This document shows positions 27,462-35,384 of a DNA stretch of 64,000 nucleotides, in pieces (the first letter of the stretch is position 1; every line of letters starts with the position of its first letter). The notes under the pieces were generated by a model. That model made no database searches. It saw nothing but the letters and a program-made list of their open reading frames with translations, and was not told where the DNA came from. Position numbers and translations under genes: made by a program. This stretch comes from Variovorax boronicumulans (lineage in GTDB: Bacteria; Pseudomonadota; Gammaproteobacteria; Burkholderiales; Burkholderiaceae_C): contig NZ_JAAAFX010000014.1 of NCBI RefSeq assembly GCF_019352895.1, positions 448,790 to 512,789 on the forward strand. Reading direction: 5' to 3'.

Positions 27462-28804
27462 TCCGCGCTGCCTGGCGCGTCGGGGAAGAAGCGGTTCGCC
27501 GGCCGCGGCAGCCCGAGGTTCTCGCGCAGCGTCTTGCCCTCGTACTCGCGCCGGAAGATGCCGCGCCGCTGCAGCTCCGGCACCACCTTGTCGGCGAAGG
27601 CGTCGAGGCCGCCGGGCAGCCACGGGAACATGATGTTGAAGCCGTCGGAGCCTTCGGCCTCGAGCCATTCCTGCATCTCGTCGGCGATGGTCTGGGCCGT
27701 GCCCACGAAGGCCAGGCCGCCGTAGCCGCCGATGCGCTGCGCGAGCTGGCGCACGGTGAAGCCCTCGCGCTGCGCCAGCGCGATCACGCGTTCGCGGCTG
27801 CTCTGGCTGGCGTTGGTCGGTGGAATCTCGGGCAGCGGTTTGTTGGGGTCGAAGGCGGAGGCGTCATGGCCCAGCATGATCGACAGCGAGGCGATCGCGC
27901 TTTCGTAGTGCACCAGGCTGTCGAGCTTCGCGCGGATGGCGCGCGCCTCGGCTACCGTGTCGCCCACCACCACGAAGGCGGCGGGCAGGATCTTGAGGTG
28001 GTCGCGCTCGCGGCCCAACGCGGCCAGCCGACCCTTGACGTCGGCGTAGAAGCGCCGGCCCTCGTCCAGCGTGCCGGGTGCGGCGAAGATCACTTCGGCG
28101 GTCTCGGCCGCGAGTTGACGGCCAGGCTCCGAGGCACCGGCCTGCACGATCACCGGCCAGCCCTGCACCGGCCGCGCGATGTGCAGCGGGCCGCGCACCG
28201 ACAGGTACTTTCCCCTGTGATCGAGCGTGTGCAGCCGCTCGGGGTCGAAGAAGCGGCCGCTGTCGACGTCGCGCACGAAGGCGTCGTCGGCCCAGCTGTC
28301 CCACAGGCCGGTCACCACGTCGTAGAACTCGCGTGCGCGGGCGTAGCGCTCGTCGTGTGCCATGTGGTCGTCGCGGCCGAAGTTCTTCGCCGCATCCGGG
28401 TTGCTGGTGGTCACGATGTTCCAGCCCGCACGGCCTTCGCTCAGGTGGTCGAGCGAGGCGAAGCGGCGCGCGATGTGGAAGGGTTCGTCGAAGGTGGTCG
28501 AGGCCGTCGCGACCAGGCCGATGTGCCGGGTGTGCTGCGCCAGCGCCGACAGCAGCGTGAAGGGCTCGAAGGAGCTCACCGTGTGGCTGCGCTGCAGCGC
28601 CGCGATCGGCATGTTGAGCACGGCCAGGTGGTCGGCCATGAAGAAGGCGTCGAAGCGCGCGCGCTCGAGCGTCTGGGCAAAGCGCTTCAGGTGCGCGAAG
28701 TTGAAGTTGGCGTCGGGGAAGGCGCCCGGGTAGCGCCAGGCGCCGGTGTGGATGCTGACGGGGCGCATGAAGGCGCCGAGCTTGAGCTGCCGGGGGGAGG
28801 TCAT
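27458..28804 (-). CDS. NtaA/SnaA/DszA family FMN-dependent monooxygenase
   Basis: This 448-residue TIM-barrel monooxygenase of the bacterial luciferase-like group uses FMNH2 from a separate reductase. Family marks are the N-terminal LGAFMRPVSIHTGAWRYPGA, FFMADHLAV, RRFASLDHLSEGRAGWNIVTT, the substrate loop QAGASEPGRQLAAETAEVIFA and the C-terminal GLDAFADKVVPELQRRGIFRREYEG. Known members oxidise nitrilotriacetate, dibenzothiophene sulfone or related chelators and sulfur compounds. There is no reductase or transporter next to it, so the substrate is open. It is one of three such genes in the window. Confidence 0.92.
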   Translation of the reverse strand: MTSPRQLKLGAFMRPVSIHTGAWRYPGAFPDANFNFAHLKRFAQTLERARFDAFFMADHLAVLNMPIAALQRSHTVSSFEPFTLLSALAQHTRHIGLVATASTTFDEPFHIARRFASLDHLSEGRAGWNIVTTSNPDAAKNFGRDDHMAHDERYARAREFYDVVTGLWDSWADDAFVRDVDSGRFFDPERLHTLDHRGKYLSVRGPLHIARPVQGWPVIVQAGASEPGRQLAAETAEVIFAAPGTLDEGRRFYADVKGRLAALGRERDHLKILPAAFVVVGDTVAEARAIRAKLDSLVHYESAIASLSIMLGHDASAFDPNKPLPEIPPTNASQSSRERVIALAQREGFTVRQLAQRIGGYGGLAFVGTAQTIADEMQEWLEAEGSDGFNIMFPWLPGGLDAFADKVVPELQRRGIFRREYEGKTLRENLGLPRPANRFFPDAPGSAD

Positions 28805-28915
28805 GGTGCGCGGTGGAGAGCGGGGTGGCGGCCACCTTAAGCCCGGCGCCCTTGCGGCGGCAACGAACCATTGCTCACTAGGTTATGGCGATCGCGGTCT
28901 AAGCCAGGCCGCGCA

Positions 28916-30511
28916 TCAGGGCCGCGCGAAGACCTTCGACAGCAGCGGTGCGAGGTCCTGCATGTCACCCAGCGTCTCGGCGCCCGGCAGCAGGCCCTGG
29001 CGAAAGCCCGCGCGCTCGAAGCGGCGCAGCAGCGCGGGATCGGCGCCGATGACGTGCACCGGCACGTCCCAGTCGTTGCCGCTGCCGCTCACGCGGGCCC
29101 AGGGCTGGTGGTCGCCGATCAGCACCACGACCAGATGAGGCGGCGCCTGTTCGCGCAGGTAGGCGCCCAGCCACTGCCAGGTCAGGGCGATCGATTGCAC
29201 GTACGCCGGCAACGGGTCGCGCCAGGACGTCAGCTCCTCCATCGCATGCATCTGCTGCGCCGGGGTGTAGGCCGCGGGCCCGGTGAGCCGCGTCCAGTCG
29301 GCGACGAAGGGCGGCAGCGGATGGAAAGGCGCGTGGCTGTTGAGCGTGGGAAAGACGATGAAGCGCGGCTTGCGTGCCGCGGCCGGCACTGCCAGTTCCT
29401 GCGCGTGCAGCAGCGCCATCGCGGCCTGGTCGGGGATGCGCCACGCGCCGAAGGGCAAGCCTGTGTAGCCCATGGTGTTCGCATCCACGTAGCGGTCGAA
29501 GCCGAAGAAGCGGCCTTCGGGCCAGGGCCGCTGCAGGCCCGGCATCCAGCTCACGGTCTCATAGCCGTGCGCGACGAAATGCTGCGCCAGCGTGGGCCGC
29601 CGGGTGGTCAGCAGCAGGTCGTAGTCGAGCGGGTCGCGCGTGTCGACGCCGGTCAGCAGCGCGCCGTGCGCGAGCCAGGAGCCGCCGCCGAAGGTGGGTG
29701 AGCGCACGCGCGCCGACACCGCCGCGCGTCCGCTGGCGGCGATCGCCTGCGCCAGCGCGTCGCGCGGGCCGGCGAGTGCCTGGGCTTGCGCCGGGTCGTC
29801 GAGGGTGCACACGCCATACGACTCGGAGAACAGCACCAGCACGTCGGCGCCGTGGAGCGCCTCGAGGTCGGCACCGAAGGCCGGGCTCGGCGACAGCCGC
29901 GATGCCGCGCCGTCCGCGCGCGACTGCGCGAGCATGAACTGCGCCTGGCGCAGCACGACCCGCGAGACCGGGTCGGAGAAGGCGCGCCAGCTCTCGAAGC
30001 CGCCGATGCCGTCGGCCGCCCGCGCCAGCATCAGCGCGCCGCACAGCGCGAGCAGGGCGAGGCGTGCCGGGCGCCCGGCCAGCCCGCGTTCCAGCGTCCG
30101 CCAGCAGGCCCAGGCCAGCGCGGCCACGGCGGCCAGCGCCAGCAGCAGCACGCCGCTGGCTGCGGCGACCTGCCAGGCCGGCACCCCGTGCTGCGCCAGC
30201 ACGCTGCCCAGGTGCCGGCCGTCCCAGTACAGGTTGAGCGGCCGGCCGAACAGCGCGGTGGCCGTCAGGTCCAGCAGGTGCACCGCGATCAGCGCGGCGC
30301 TCGCCGCCGCCAGCCAGCGCGCGGCCCGGCCGGAAGTGCTGCCGCGCCAGACGATCCAGCCCGCCAGCAAGGCCACGCCGGCGCACAGTTCGAGCGATGC
30401 GCGCGCGGTGAACCGGGGCCAGAAGGAGGCGGCGGGCGCGCCCAGGGTCAGCAATGCATTGAGCAGCGCCAGCGCCAACGCGATGCGCAGCCAGGGCGCG
30501 AGGCGGCTCAC
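28916..30511 (-). CDS. LTA synthase / phosphoglycerol transferase-like membrane sulfatase-fold protein
   Basis: This 531-residue protein has four or five N-terminal membrane helices (to about residue 190) and a large periplasmic alkaline-phosphatase-superfamily domain. In that domain VLVLFSESYGV supplies the metal-binding Glu, TFGGGSWLAHGALLTGV the nucleophile region, FPTLNSHAPFHPL and VVLIGDHQPW the last metal site. This matches OpgB/LtaS-type enzymes that move phosphoglycerol or related head groups onto periplasmic acceptors. Translation begins at GTG 30511, overlapping the YceI gene stop (GTGA). With YceI and a CDP-alcohol phosphatidyltransferase upstream it forms an envelope operon. Confidence 0.87.
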   Translation of the reverse strand: MSRLAPWLRIALALALLNALLTLGAPAASFWPRFTARASLELCAGVALLAGWIVWRGSTSGRAARWLAAASAALIAVHLLDLTATALFGRPLNLYWDGRHLGSVLAQHGVPAWQVAAASGVLLLALAAVAALAWACWRTLERGLAGRPARLALLALCGALMLARAADGIGGFESWRAFSDPVSRVVLRQAQFMLAQSRADGAASRLSPSPAFGADLEALHGADVLVLFSESYGVCTLDDPAQAQALAGPRDALAQAIAASGRAAVSARVRSPTFGGGSWLAHGALLTGVDTRDPLDYDLLLTTRRPTLAQHFVAHGYETVSWMPGLQRPWPEGRFFGFDRYVDANTMGYTGLPFGAWRIPDQAAMALLHAQELAVPAAARKPRFIVFPTLNSHAPFHPLPPFVADWTRLTGPAAYTPAQQMHAMEELTSWRDPLPAYVQSIALTWQWLGAYLREQAPPHLVVVLIGDHQPWARVSGSGNDWDVPVHVIGADPALLRRFERAGFRQGLLPGAETLGDMQDLAPLLSKVFARP

Positions 30512-31119
30512 TGCCGGATCGCCTCGAATTCGATGATCAGCTGCACCTCGTCGCCGACCCAGCCGTTGCCCACGCCGTAGTTCATGCCGTAGGCGCTGCG
30601 CAGGAAGCTGCCGCGCGCCGACACCCCCGTCACATAGGAGGACTTGGCGATCGGCGAGGGGCCGCTCTTGTTCCAGGTGGCCTGCAGCACGAGCGGCTGC
30701 GAACGGCCCAGCAGTTCGAGCGCGCCGGCGATGGCGAAATGGCGCTCGGCGATGCGCGTCGCATGGGCGGCGGTGAACACCATGCGCGGAAATTCGGCCG
30801 CGTTGAGGAAGTCCGCGCTCTTGAGGTGCTGGTCGCGCTTGACGTGGTTGCTGAACACGCTGCGGGTGTCGACCTCGATGCGGATGTCCTGCAGCTCCCC
30901 GGTGGCCTCGTCGAAGCGGAAGCTGCCGCGCGCGGCGCGGAACATGCCCAGCACCCTGGCATAGCCGATGTGCTCGACCAGGAAGCCGACGCTGATGTGC
31001 TCGGGGTCGATCTCGTAGCGCGCGGGCTCGGCGAAGGCCGTGCCAGGGCCCCATGCGATCCAGCCGAGCAGGCCGGCGCCGAAGGCGCGGCGGGTGGGCG
31101 AGGGCATGCCGAGGTTCAT
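30508..31119 (-). CDS. YceI family periplasmic protein
   Basis: This 203-residue YceI protein is a beta-barrel lipocalin-like fold that binds long isoprenoid or amide lipids in known members. A Tat-type signal (SPTRRAFGAGLLGWIAWGPGTAFA) is followed by the family pattern YEIDPEHISVGFLVEHIGYARVLGMF, SNHVKRDQHLKSADFLNAAEFPRMVF and the C-terminal YGMNYGVGNGWVGDEVQLIIEFEA. The ATG at 31119 overlaps the upstream stop by four bases and the end overlaps the LTA-synthase-like start, so the three genes are translationally coupled. It may carry a lipid intermediate for its neighbours; this is inference. Confidence 0.92.
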   Translation of the reverse strand: MNLGMPSPTRRAFGAGLLGWIAWGPGTAFAEPARYEIDPEHISVGFLVEHIGYARVLGMFRAARGSFRFDEATGELQDIRIEVDTRSVFSNHVKRDQHLKSADFLNAAEFPRMVFTAAHATRIAERHFAIAGALELLGRSQPLVLQATWNKSGPSPIAKSSYVTGVSARGSFLRSAYGMNYGVGNGWVGDEVQLIIEFEAIRQ

Positions 31120-31904
31120 GGGCCGACCTCCAGGGCGCGGGGCCGATGGCGCGCGAGCCAGTACACGTCGGCCGCGAAGGAGCCGATCAGCGCGAGCAGG
31201 CCGGCGCCGGCGACGAGGCCGGCCACGGGGGCCTCGACGACCGGGCCCAGGCACACGATCAGCGTGGTGATCTGCGCCACGCACACGGCCTTGCGCCGCA
31301 GGCTGGGCGGCAGCGGGTGCGCAAGCCAGGGCCAGCGCCAGGCGGCCGCCACGAAGGCATAGCGCATCGCGCCGGAGGCCAGGATCCAGGCGCCGGCCTT
31401 GCCCTGCTGCAGCGCCAGTGCGCAGAGCACGAGGATCAGCAAGGCATCGGTCTCCATGTCGAAGCGGGCGCCGAAGGGGCTGGCCTCGTGGCGCCGCCGG
31501 GCGATGGGCCCGTCCACCGCGTCGAGCAGCGCCGCCACCGTGGCCAGCGCGACCAGCGCCCAGCCGAAGGCGGCCGGGTCGGCCGGCACTTCGCCGATGG
31601 CCGCGGCCAGCAGCGCGATCAGCGCCAGCCGCCCCAGGGTGATGCCGTTGGCCGCGCCGAAGCGTGCATGGGGTGCGTGGGCCGCCAGGCCGCCCCACAT
31701 GAGCAGAGCGCCGAGGCCGAAGATCGCCAGCGCCTTGGGCACCAGCCACAGGCTCATGCCGTGCAGCGGCGCGAGGAGCGCCACCACGGCCAAGCCGGCC
31801 GCCAGCAGCAGCGTCACGTGCGCCACCGCACGCGCGGCATCGCGACGCAAGGCGGCCGGGGCCGGTGCGGCCATGGGGGGATGGGAGCCTGGGGTCGAAA
31901 GCAT
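31116..31904 (-). CDS. CDP-alcohol phosphatidyltransferase family protein
   Basis: This 262-residue integral membrane enzyme has the complete CDP-alcohol phosphotransferase signature DxxDGxxAR...GxxxDxxxD, seen as D128 to D153 in DAVDGPIARR followed by FGARFDMETD. Six to seven helices surround it. Such enzymes join a CDP-activated lipid or alcohol to an acceptor alcohol. ATG 31904 was chosen for the AAGGA site 11 bases upstream; ATG 31874 lacks one. It heads the operon with YceI and the phosphoglycerol-transferase-like gene and is divergent (69 bases) from the MDR/PTPS/glycosyltransferase operon, so the two operons may share a regulatory region and a pathway. Confidence 0.9.
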   Translation of the reverse strand: MLSTPGSHPPMAAPAPAALRRDAARAVAHVTLLLAAGLAVVALLAPLHGMSLWLVPKALAIFGLGALLMWGGLAAHAPHARFGAANGITLGRLALIALLAAAIGEVPADPAAFGWALVALATVAALLDAVDGPIARRRHEASPFGARFDMETDALLILVLCALALQQGKAGAWILASGAMRYAFVAAAWRWPWLAHPLPPSLRRKAVCVAQITTLIVCLGPVVEAPVAGLVAGAGLLALIGSFAADVYWLARHRPRALEVGP

Positions 31905-31973
31905 CGTCTTAAGATCCTTCTGCGCCGGATGGCCCACCACACGGCGGGCGGCGGCGGTGGGACACCAAAGAGC

Positions 31974-32981
31974 ATGCCAGCAATTCGGACGCCTGTGGTC
32001 GGCGATGCGTATCAAGCCCTCTGGACCGAGGCACCGGGCCGGGCCGTGCTGCGCGCGGGGACGCTCGGCCCGCGGGCCGAGGACCAGGTGCGCGTGCGGG
32101 CCCTGCACAGCGCGGTGAGCCGCGGCACCGAACTGCTGGTGTTCCGTGGCGAGGTGCCGCCCAGCGAGTTCGTGCGCATGCGCGCCCCCTTCCAGCAGGG
32201 CGAGTTCCCCGGGCCGGTGAAGTACGGCTACGCCAGCGTCGGCCTTGTCGAGGCCGGCCCGCCCGCGCTCCGGGGCCGCGCGGTGTTCTGCCTGCACCCG
32301 CATCAGTCGCGCTACGACGTGCCCGCCGCGGCCGTCCACCCCCTGCCCGAGGGCCTGCCGGCCGCGCGCGCGGTGCTGGCGGCGAACATGGAGACGGCCG
32401 TCAACGCCCTGTGGGATGCGGCGCCGCGCCTGGGCGATCGCGTGGCGGTGGTAGGCGGCGGCGTGGTCGGGCTCTTGGTGGCCTGGCTCGCCTCGCGCAT
32501 CCCCGGCTGCGCGGTGCAGCTGGTCGACGTGCGCGCCGAACGGGCCGCGGTGGCGGCGCACCTGGGCCTGGACTTCGCGCTGCCGGAGGCGGCGGCGCGC
32601 GCGGCCGACCTGGTGGTGCACGCCAGCGGCCAGCCCGCCGGCCTGGCGAGCGCGCTGGGCCTCGCGGGCTTCGAGGCCACGGTGCTCGAGCTCAGCTGGT
32701 ACGGCCAGCGCGCCGTACCGCTGCCGCTGGGCGAGGCCTTCCATGCGCAGCGCCTGACGCTGCGCAGCTCCCAGGTCGGCCAGGTGGCCACGGCCCAGCG
32801 CGGCCGCTGGAGCCATGGCCGCCGCATGGGGCTGGCGCTGGCGCTGCTGGCGCAGCCGGCGGCTTGCGTGCTGGACGCCCTGATCACCGACAACGCACCA
32901 CTGCAGGAACTGCCCGCCGTGCTGGCGCGACTCGCGGCCGGTGCGCCTGACACGCTGTGCCAGCGCATCGACTATCCCTGA
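31974..32981 (+). CDS. Zinc-type (MDR) dehydrogenase family protein
   Basis: This 335-residue medium-chain dehydrogenase/reductase has a GroES-like half, then a Rossmann half with VAVVGGGVVGLLVAWLAS (~157-174) and the acidic VQLVDVRAERAAVA. Most of the usual catalytic zinc ligands are missing: SAVSRGTELLVF replaces the usual Cys-containing segment and no Cys quartet of a structural zinc is present. It is therefore not a standard alcohol dehydrogenase. It opens an operon followed by a PTPS-like gene, a glycosyltransferase and a methyltransferase. In related clusters such proteins are annotated simply as zinc-binding alcohol dehydrogenases. The substrate is unknown. Confidence 0.86.
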   Translation: MPAIRTPVVGDAYQALWTEAPGRAVLRAGTLGPRAEDQVRVRALHSAVSRGTELLVFRGEVPPSEFVRMRAPFQQGEFPGPVKYGYASVGLVEAGPPALRGRAVFCLHPHQSRYDVPAAAVHPLPEGLPAARAVLAANMETAVNALWDAAPRLGDRVAVVGGGVVGLLVAWLASRIPGCAVQLVDVRAERAAVAAHLGLDFALPEAAARAADLVVHASGQPAGLASALGLAGFEATVLELSWYGQRAVPLPLGEAFHAQRLTLRSSQVGQVATAQRGRWSHGRRMGLALALLAQPAACVLDALITDNAPLQELPAVLARLAAGAPDTLCQRIDYP

Positions 32982-33004
32982 AACCCTCCTGAAGACACAC
33001 CACC

Positions 33005-33424
33005 ATGTACAGCGTCAACGTCCGCGACCATTTCATGATTGCCCACAGCTTCCACGGCGAGGCCTTCGGCCCCGCGCAGCGGCTGCACGGCGCCACCTAC
33101 GTGGTGGATGCGACCTTCCACCGCCGCGCGCTCGACGCCGACGGCATGGTGGTCGACATCGCGCGCGCCACCACGGTGCTGCGCGAGGTGCTGGGCGAGC
33201 TCAACCTGCGCAACCTCGACGACGACGGCGCCTTCGCCGGCCAGAACACCACCACCGAGTTCCTGGCGCGCGTGATCTTCGAGCGCATCGCCGACCGCAT
33301 CGTGACCGGCGAGCTGGGCTCCCATGCCGGCGGCATCGAGCACCTGGGCGTGCGCCTCAACGAGTCGCACGTCGCCTGGGCCGCCTACGAGGCGGCGCTG
33401 CCGCGGCCGGTGGCCGGCGGCTGA
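33005..33424 (+). CDS. Divergent 6-pyruvoyl tetrahydropterin synthase (PTPS/QueD) family protein
   Basis: This 139-residue T-fold protein matches PTPS/QueD along its length: FMIAHSFHG (first zinc His, H14), DGMVVDIARATTVLREVLGELNLRNLDD, NTTTEFLARVIFERI and the C-terminal acid NESHVAWAAYEA. The canonical HGH zinc pair is HGA here (H28, A30), and the catalytic Cys normally found a few residues before it is absent (FGPAQRLHGATY). The fold is kept but the usual lyase chemistry is doubtful. The gene is 23 bases after the MDR gene, and its stop overlaps the glycosyltransferase start by one base (TGATG). Confidence 0.87.
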   Translation: MYSVNVRDHFMIAHSFHGEAFGPAQRLHGATYVVDATFHRRALDADGMVVDIARATTVLREVLGELNLRNLDDDGAFAGQNTTTEFLARVIFERIADRIVTGELGSHAGGIEHLGVRLNESHVAWAAYEAALPRPVAGG

Positions 33425-34491
33425 TGCAGCCGTCCTGCACCTTCCTCGTCCCGGGCGACTGGGACAGCCGCACCGGCGGCTATCTCTACGACCGGCGGAT
33501 CGTCGGCCAGATGCGCGCCGCGGGATGGCAGGTGGACGTGGTCTCGCCGGGCGAGGGCTTCCCCTGGCCCGACGCCGCGGCGCACCGGCGCGCGCAGGAG
33601 GTGGTGGCGGCCTTGCCCGACGGCGCGCTGGTGGTGGCCGACGGCCTGGGCTTCGGCGTGCTGCCCGAACTGGTCGCGGCGCATGCGGCACGGTTGCGCT
33701 GGGTGGCGCTGGTGCATCACCCGCTGGCGCTCGAGTCCGGGTTGAGCGAAGCGCAGCGGGCCCGGCTGTTCGACAGCGAGCGCCGCGCACTCGCGCATGC
33801 GCGGCACGTGATCGTGACCAGCCCGTCGACCGCACGCGCGCTGGCAGCTTACGGCGTGGCGCCCGATCGCATCAGCGTGGTGGAGCCCGGCACCGATTTG
33901 GCGCCCCCGGCTGCGGGCGGCGGCGCCGGCCCGCAGGCGCTGTCGCTGCTGTGCGTGGCCACCATCACGCCGCGCAAGGGTCACGTCGTGCTGCTCGAGG
34001 CGCTGGCAGGCCTGCGCGAGCGGCGCTGGCACCTGCATTGCGCCGGCAGCCTGGTGCGCGATGCGGAGGAGGGGCGCAGGTCGCAGGCGGCGGCCGAGCG
34101 GCTCGGGCTGGCCGGGCGTGTGCGCTGGCACGGCGAAGTCGATGCCGGGCCGCTCGCTGCGCTCTATGCCCAGGCCGACCTGTTCGTGCTGCCGTCCTGG
34201 CACGAAGGCTACGGCATGGCGCTGGCCGAGGCGCTGGCGCGCGGCCTGCCGGTCGTCAGCTGCGCGGCCGGCGCGATCGTGGACACCGTGCCCGCGGACG
34301 CCGGCGTCCTGGTGCCGCCGGGCGACGTCGGCGCGCTGCGTGAAGCGCTGCGGCGCCTGATGGACGAGCCGGCCGCACGCCGCACGCTGGCCGCGGGCGC
34401 GCGTGCCGCTGCGGCACGGTTGCCACGCTGGTCCGATGCCGGCCAGCGCTTCGCGGCCGCGCTGCAGTCGATCGGGCCCGCGCAGCCATGA
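33424..34491 (+). CDS. Glycosyltransferase family 4 (group 1)
   Basis: This 355-residue GT-B enzyme has an N-terminal acceptor domain (CTFLVPGDWDSRTGGYLYDRRIV) and a C-terminal nucleotide-sugar domain. The latter contains LLCVATITPRKGHVVLLEAL, VRWHGEVDAGPLAALYAQADLFVLPSWHEGYGMALAEALARGLPVV, including the conserved E-x7-E motif that holds the donor. There is no membrane helix, so it works in the cytoplasm. It overlaps the PTPS-like gene by one base and the methyltransferase gene by four, so its acceptor may be the product of this operon. Confidence 0.92.
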   Translation: MQPSCTFLVPGDWDSRTGGYLYDRRIVGQMRAAGWQVDVVSPGEGFPWPDAAAHRRAQEVVAALPDGALVVADGLGFGVLPELVAAHAARLRWVALVHHPLALESGLSEAQRARLFDSERRALAHARHVIVTSPSTARALAAYGVAPDRISVVEPGTDLAPPAAGGGAGPQALSLLCVATITPRKGHVVLLEALAGLRERRWHLHCAGSLVRDAEEGRRSQAAAERLGLAGRVRWHGEVDAGPLAALYAQADLFVLPSWHEGYGMALAEALARGLPVVSCAAGAIVDTVPADAGVLVPPGDVGALREALRRLMDEPAARRTLAAGARAAAARLPRWSDAGQRFAAALQSIGPAQP

Positions 34492-35381
34492 GCGGCTTCG
34501 ACGCCGGCTGGCTGGCGCTGCGCGAGCCCTTCGACCTCGCGGCGCGCGCGGCATCGGCGCCGCTGCTGGACTGGCCCGCGCTGGCCGCGCGCCTGCGCAG
34601 CGGCCTCGATGCCGGCGCCGCGCTGCATGTGTTGGACCTGGGCTGCGGTACCGGCGCCAGCCTGCGTGCGCTCGCGCCCCGGCTGGGCGGGCGCCAGCAC
34701 TGGCGGCTGCTGGACCACGACCCGGCGCTGCTGGCCGCGCTGCCGCAGGCGCTGTCGTCGTGGGCGGTGGCGCAGGGCTGCTGTGTGGCCACCGGGGGCG
34801 AAGGCATGGCGATCGACGGCGAGCACCTGCAACTCACGGTCGCATGGCAGCGCGCGGACCTGGCGGACCTGGCCGGTGTCGCGGCGATCGACGGTGCACA
34901 ACTCGTCACGGCCTCGGCCCTGCTGGACCTGGTGTCGACCGCATGGCTCGAGGCGCTGGTCGCGCGTTGCCGCGCGGCCGGTGCGGCGGTGGGCTGGTCG
35001 CTCAGCGTGGACGACCGCCTGCAGTGGCAACTGGCCGACGGTGCGGACGCGCTCGTGCATGCGCATTTCCGCGCCCACCAGCGGCGCGACAAGGGCTTCG
35101 GTCCGGCCCTGGGTGGCGGCGCCGTCGCGGAAGCCGCCCGGTTTCTGCAGCGTGCGGGCTATCGGGTCGTTACTGCACCCAGCGACTGGCAGGTCGATGG
35201 CGAACGTTCGCGGGCGGACCTCGCGATGCTGCGCGAGATGGTCGAGGGCATGGCCGCCGCCGCGGTCGAGCAGGCGCCCGAGGCGGCGTCGGCGGTGCAG
35301 GCCTGGCGGCAGCGTCGCCAGGCGCGGCTCGCGTCGACGCGATTGCAGGTCGGCCACACCGACCTGCTGGCCTGGCTCTAG
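34488..35381 (+). CDS. SAM-dependent methyltransferase
   Basis: This 297-residue class I methyltransferase shows motif I as HVLDLGCGTGASLRAL at about 47-62, then RQHWRLLDHDPALLAALP for the acidic strand and QLVTASALLDLVSTAWLEALV as motif IV-like. It overlaps the glycosyltransferase stop (ATGA) and is the last gene of the MDR-PTPS-GT-methyltransferase operon. It converges on the RibD-C gene with three bases between. The substrate is unknown. Confidence 0.88.
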   Translation: MSGFDAGWLALREPFDLAARAASAPLLDWPALAARLRSGLDAGAALHVLDLGCGTGASLRALAPRLGGRQHWRLLDHDPALLAALPQALSSWAVAQGCCVATGGEGMAIDGEHLQLTVAWQRADLADLAGVAAIDGAQLVTASALLDLVSTAWLEALVARCRAAGAAVGWSLSVDDRLQWQLADGADALVHAHFRAHQRRDKGFGPALGGGAVAEAARFLQRAGYRVVTAPSDWQVDGERSRADLAMLREMVEGMAAAAVEQAPEAASAVQAWRQRRQARLASTRLQVGHTDLLAWL

Positions 35382-35384
35382 CGT

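Noticed and set aside
27462..28840. Long C-terminal continuation of the 26981 protein
   Set aside because: It is the complement of the flavin monooxygenase gene and reads as low-complexity shadow; a frameshift is the simpler explanation.
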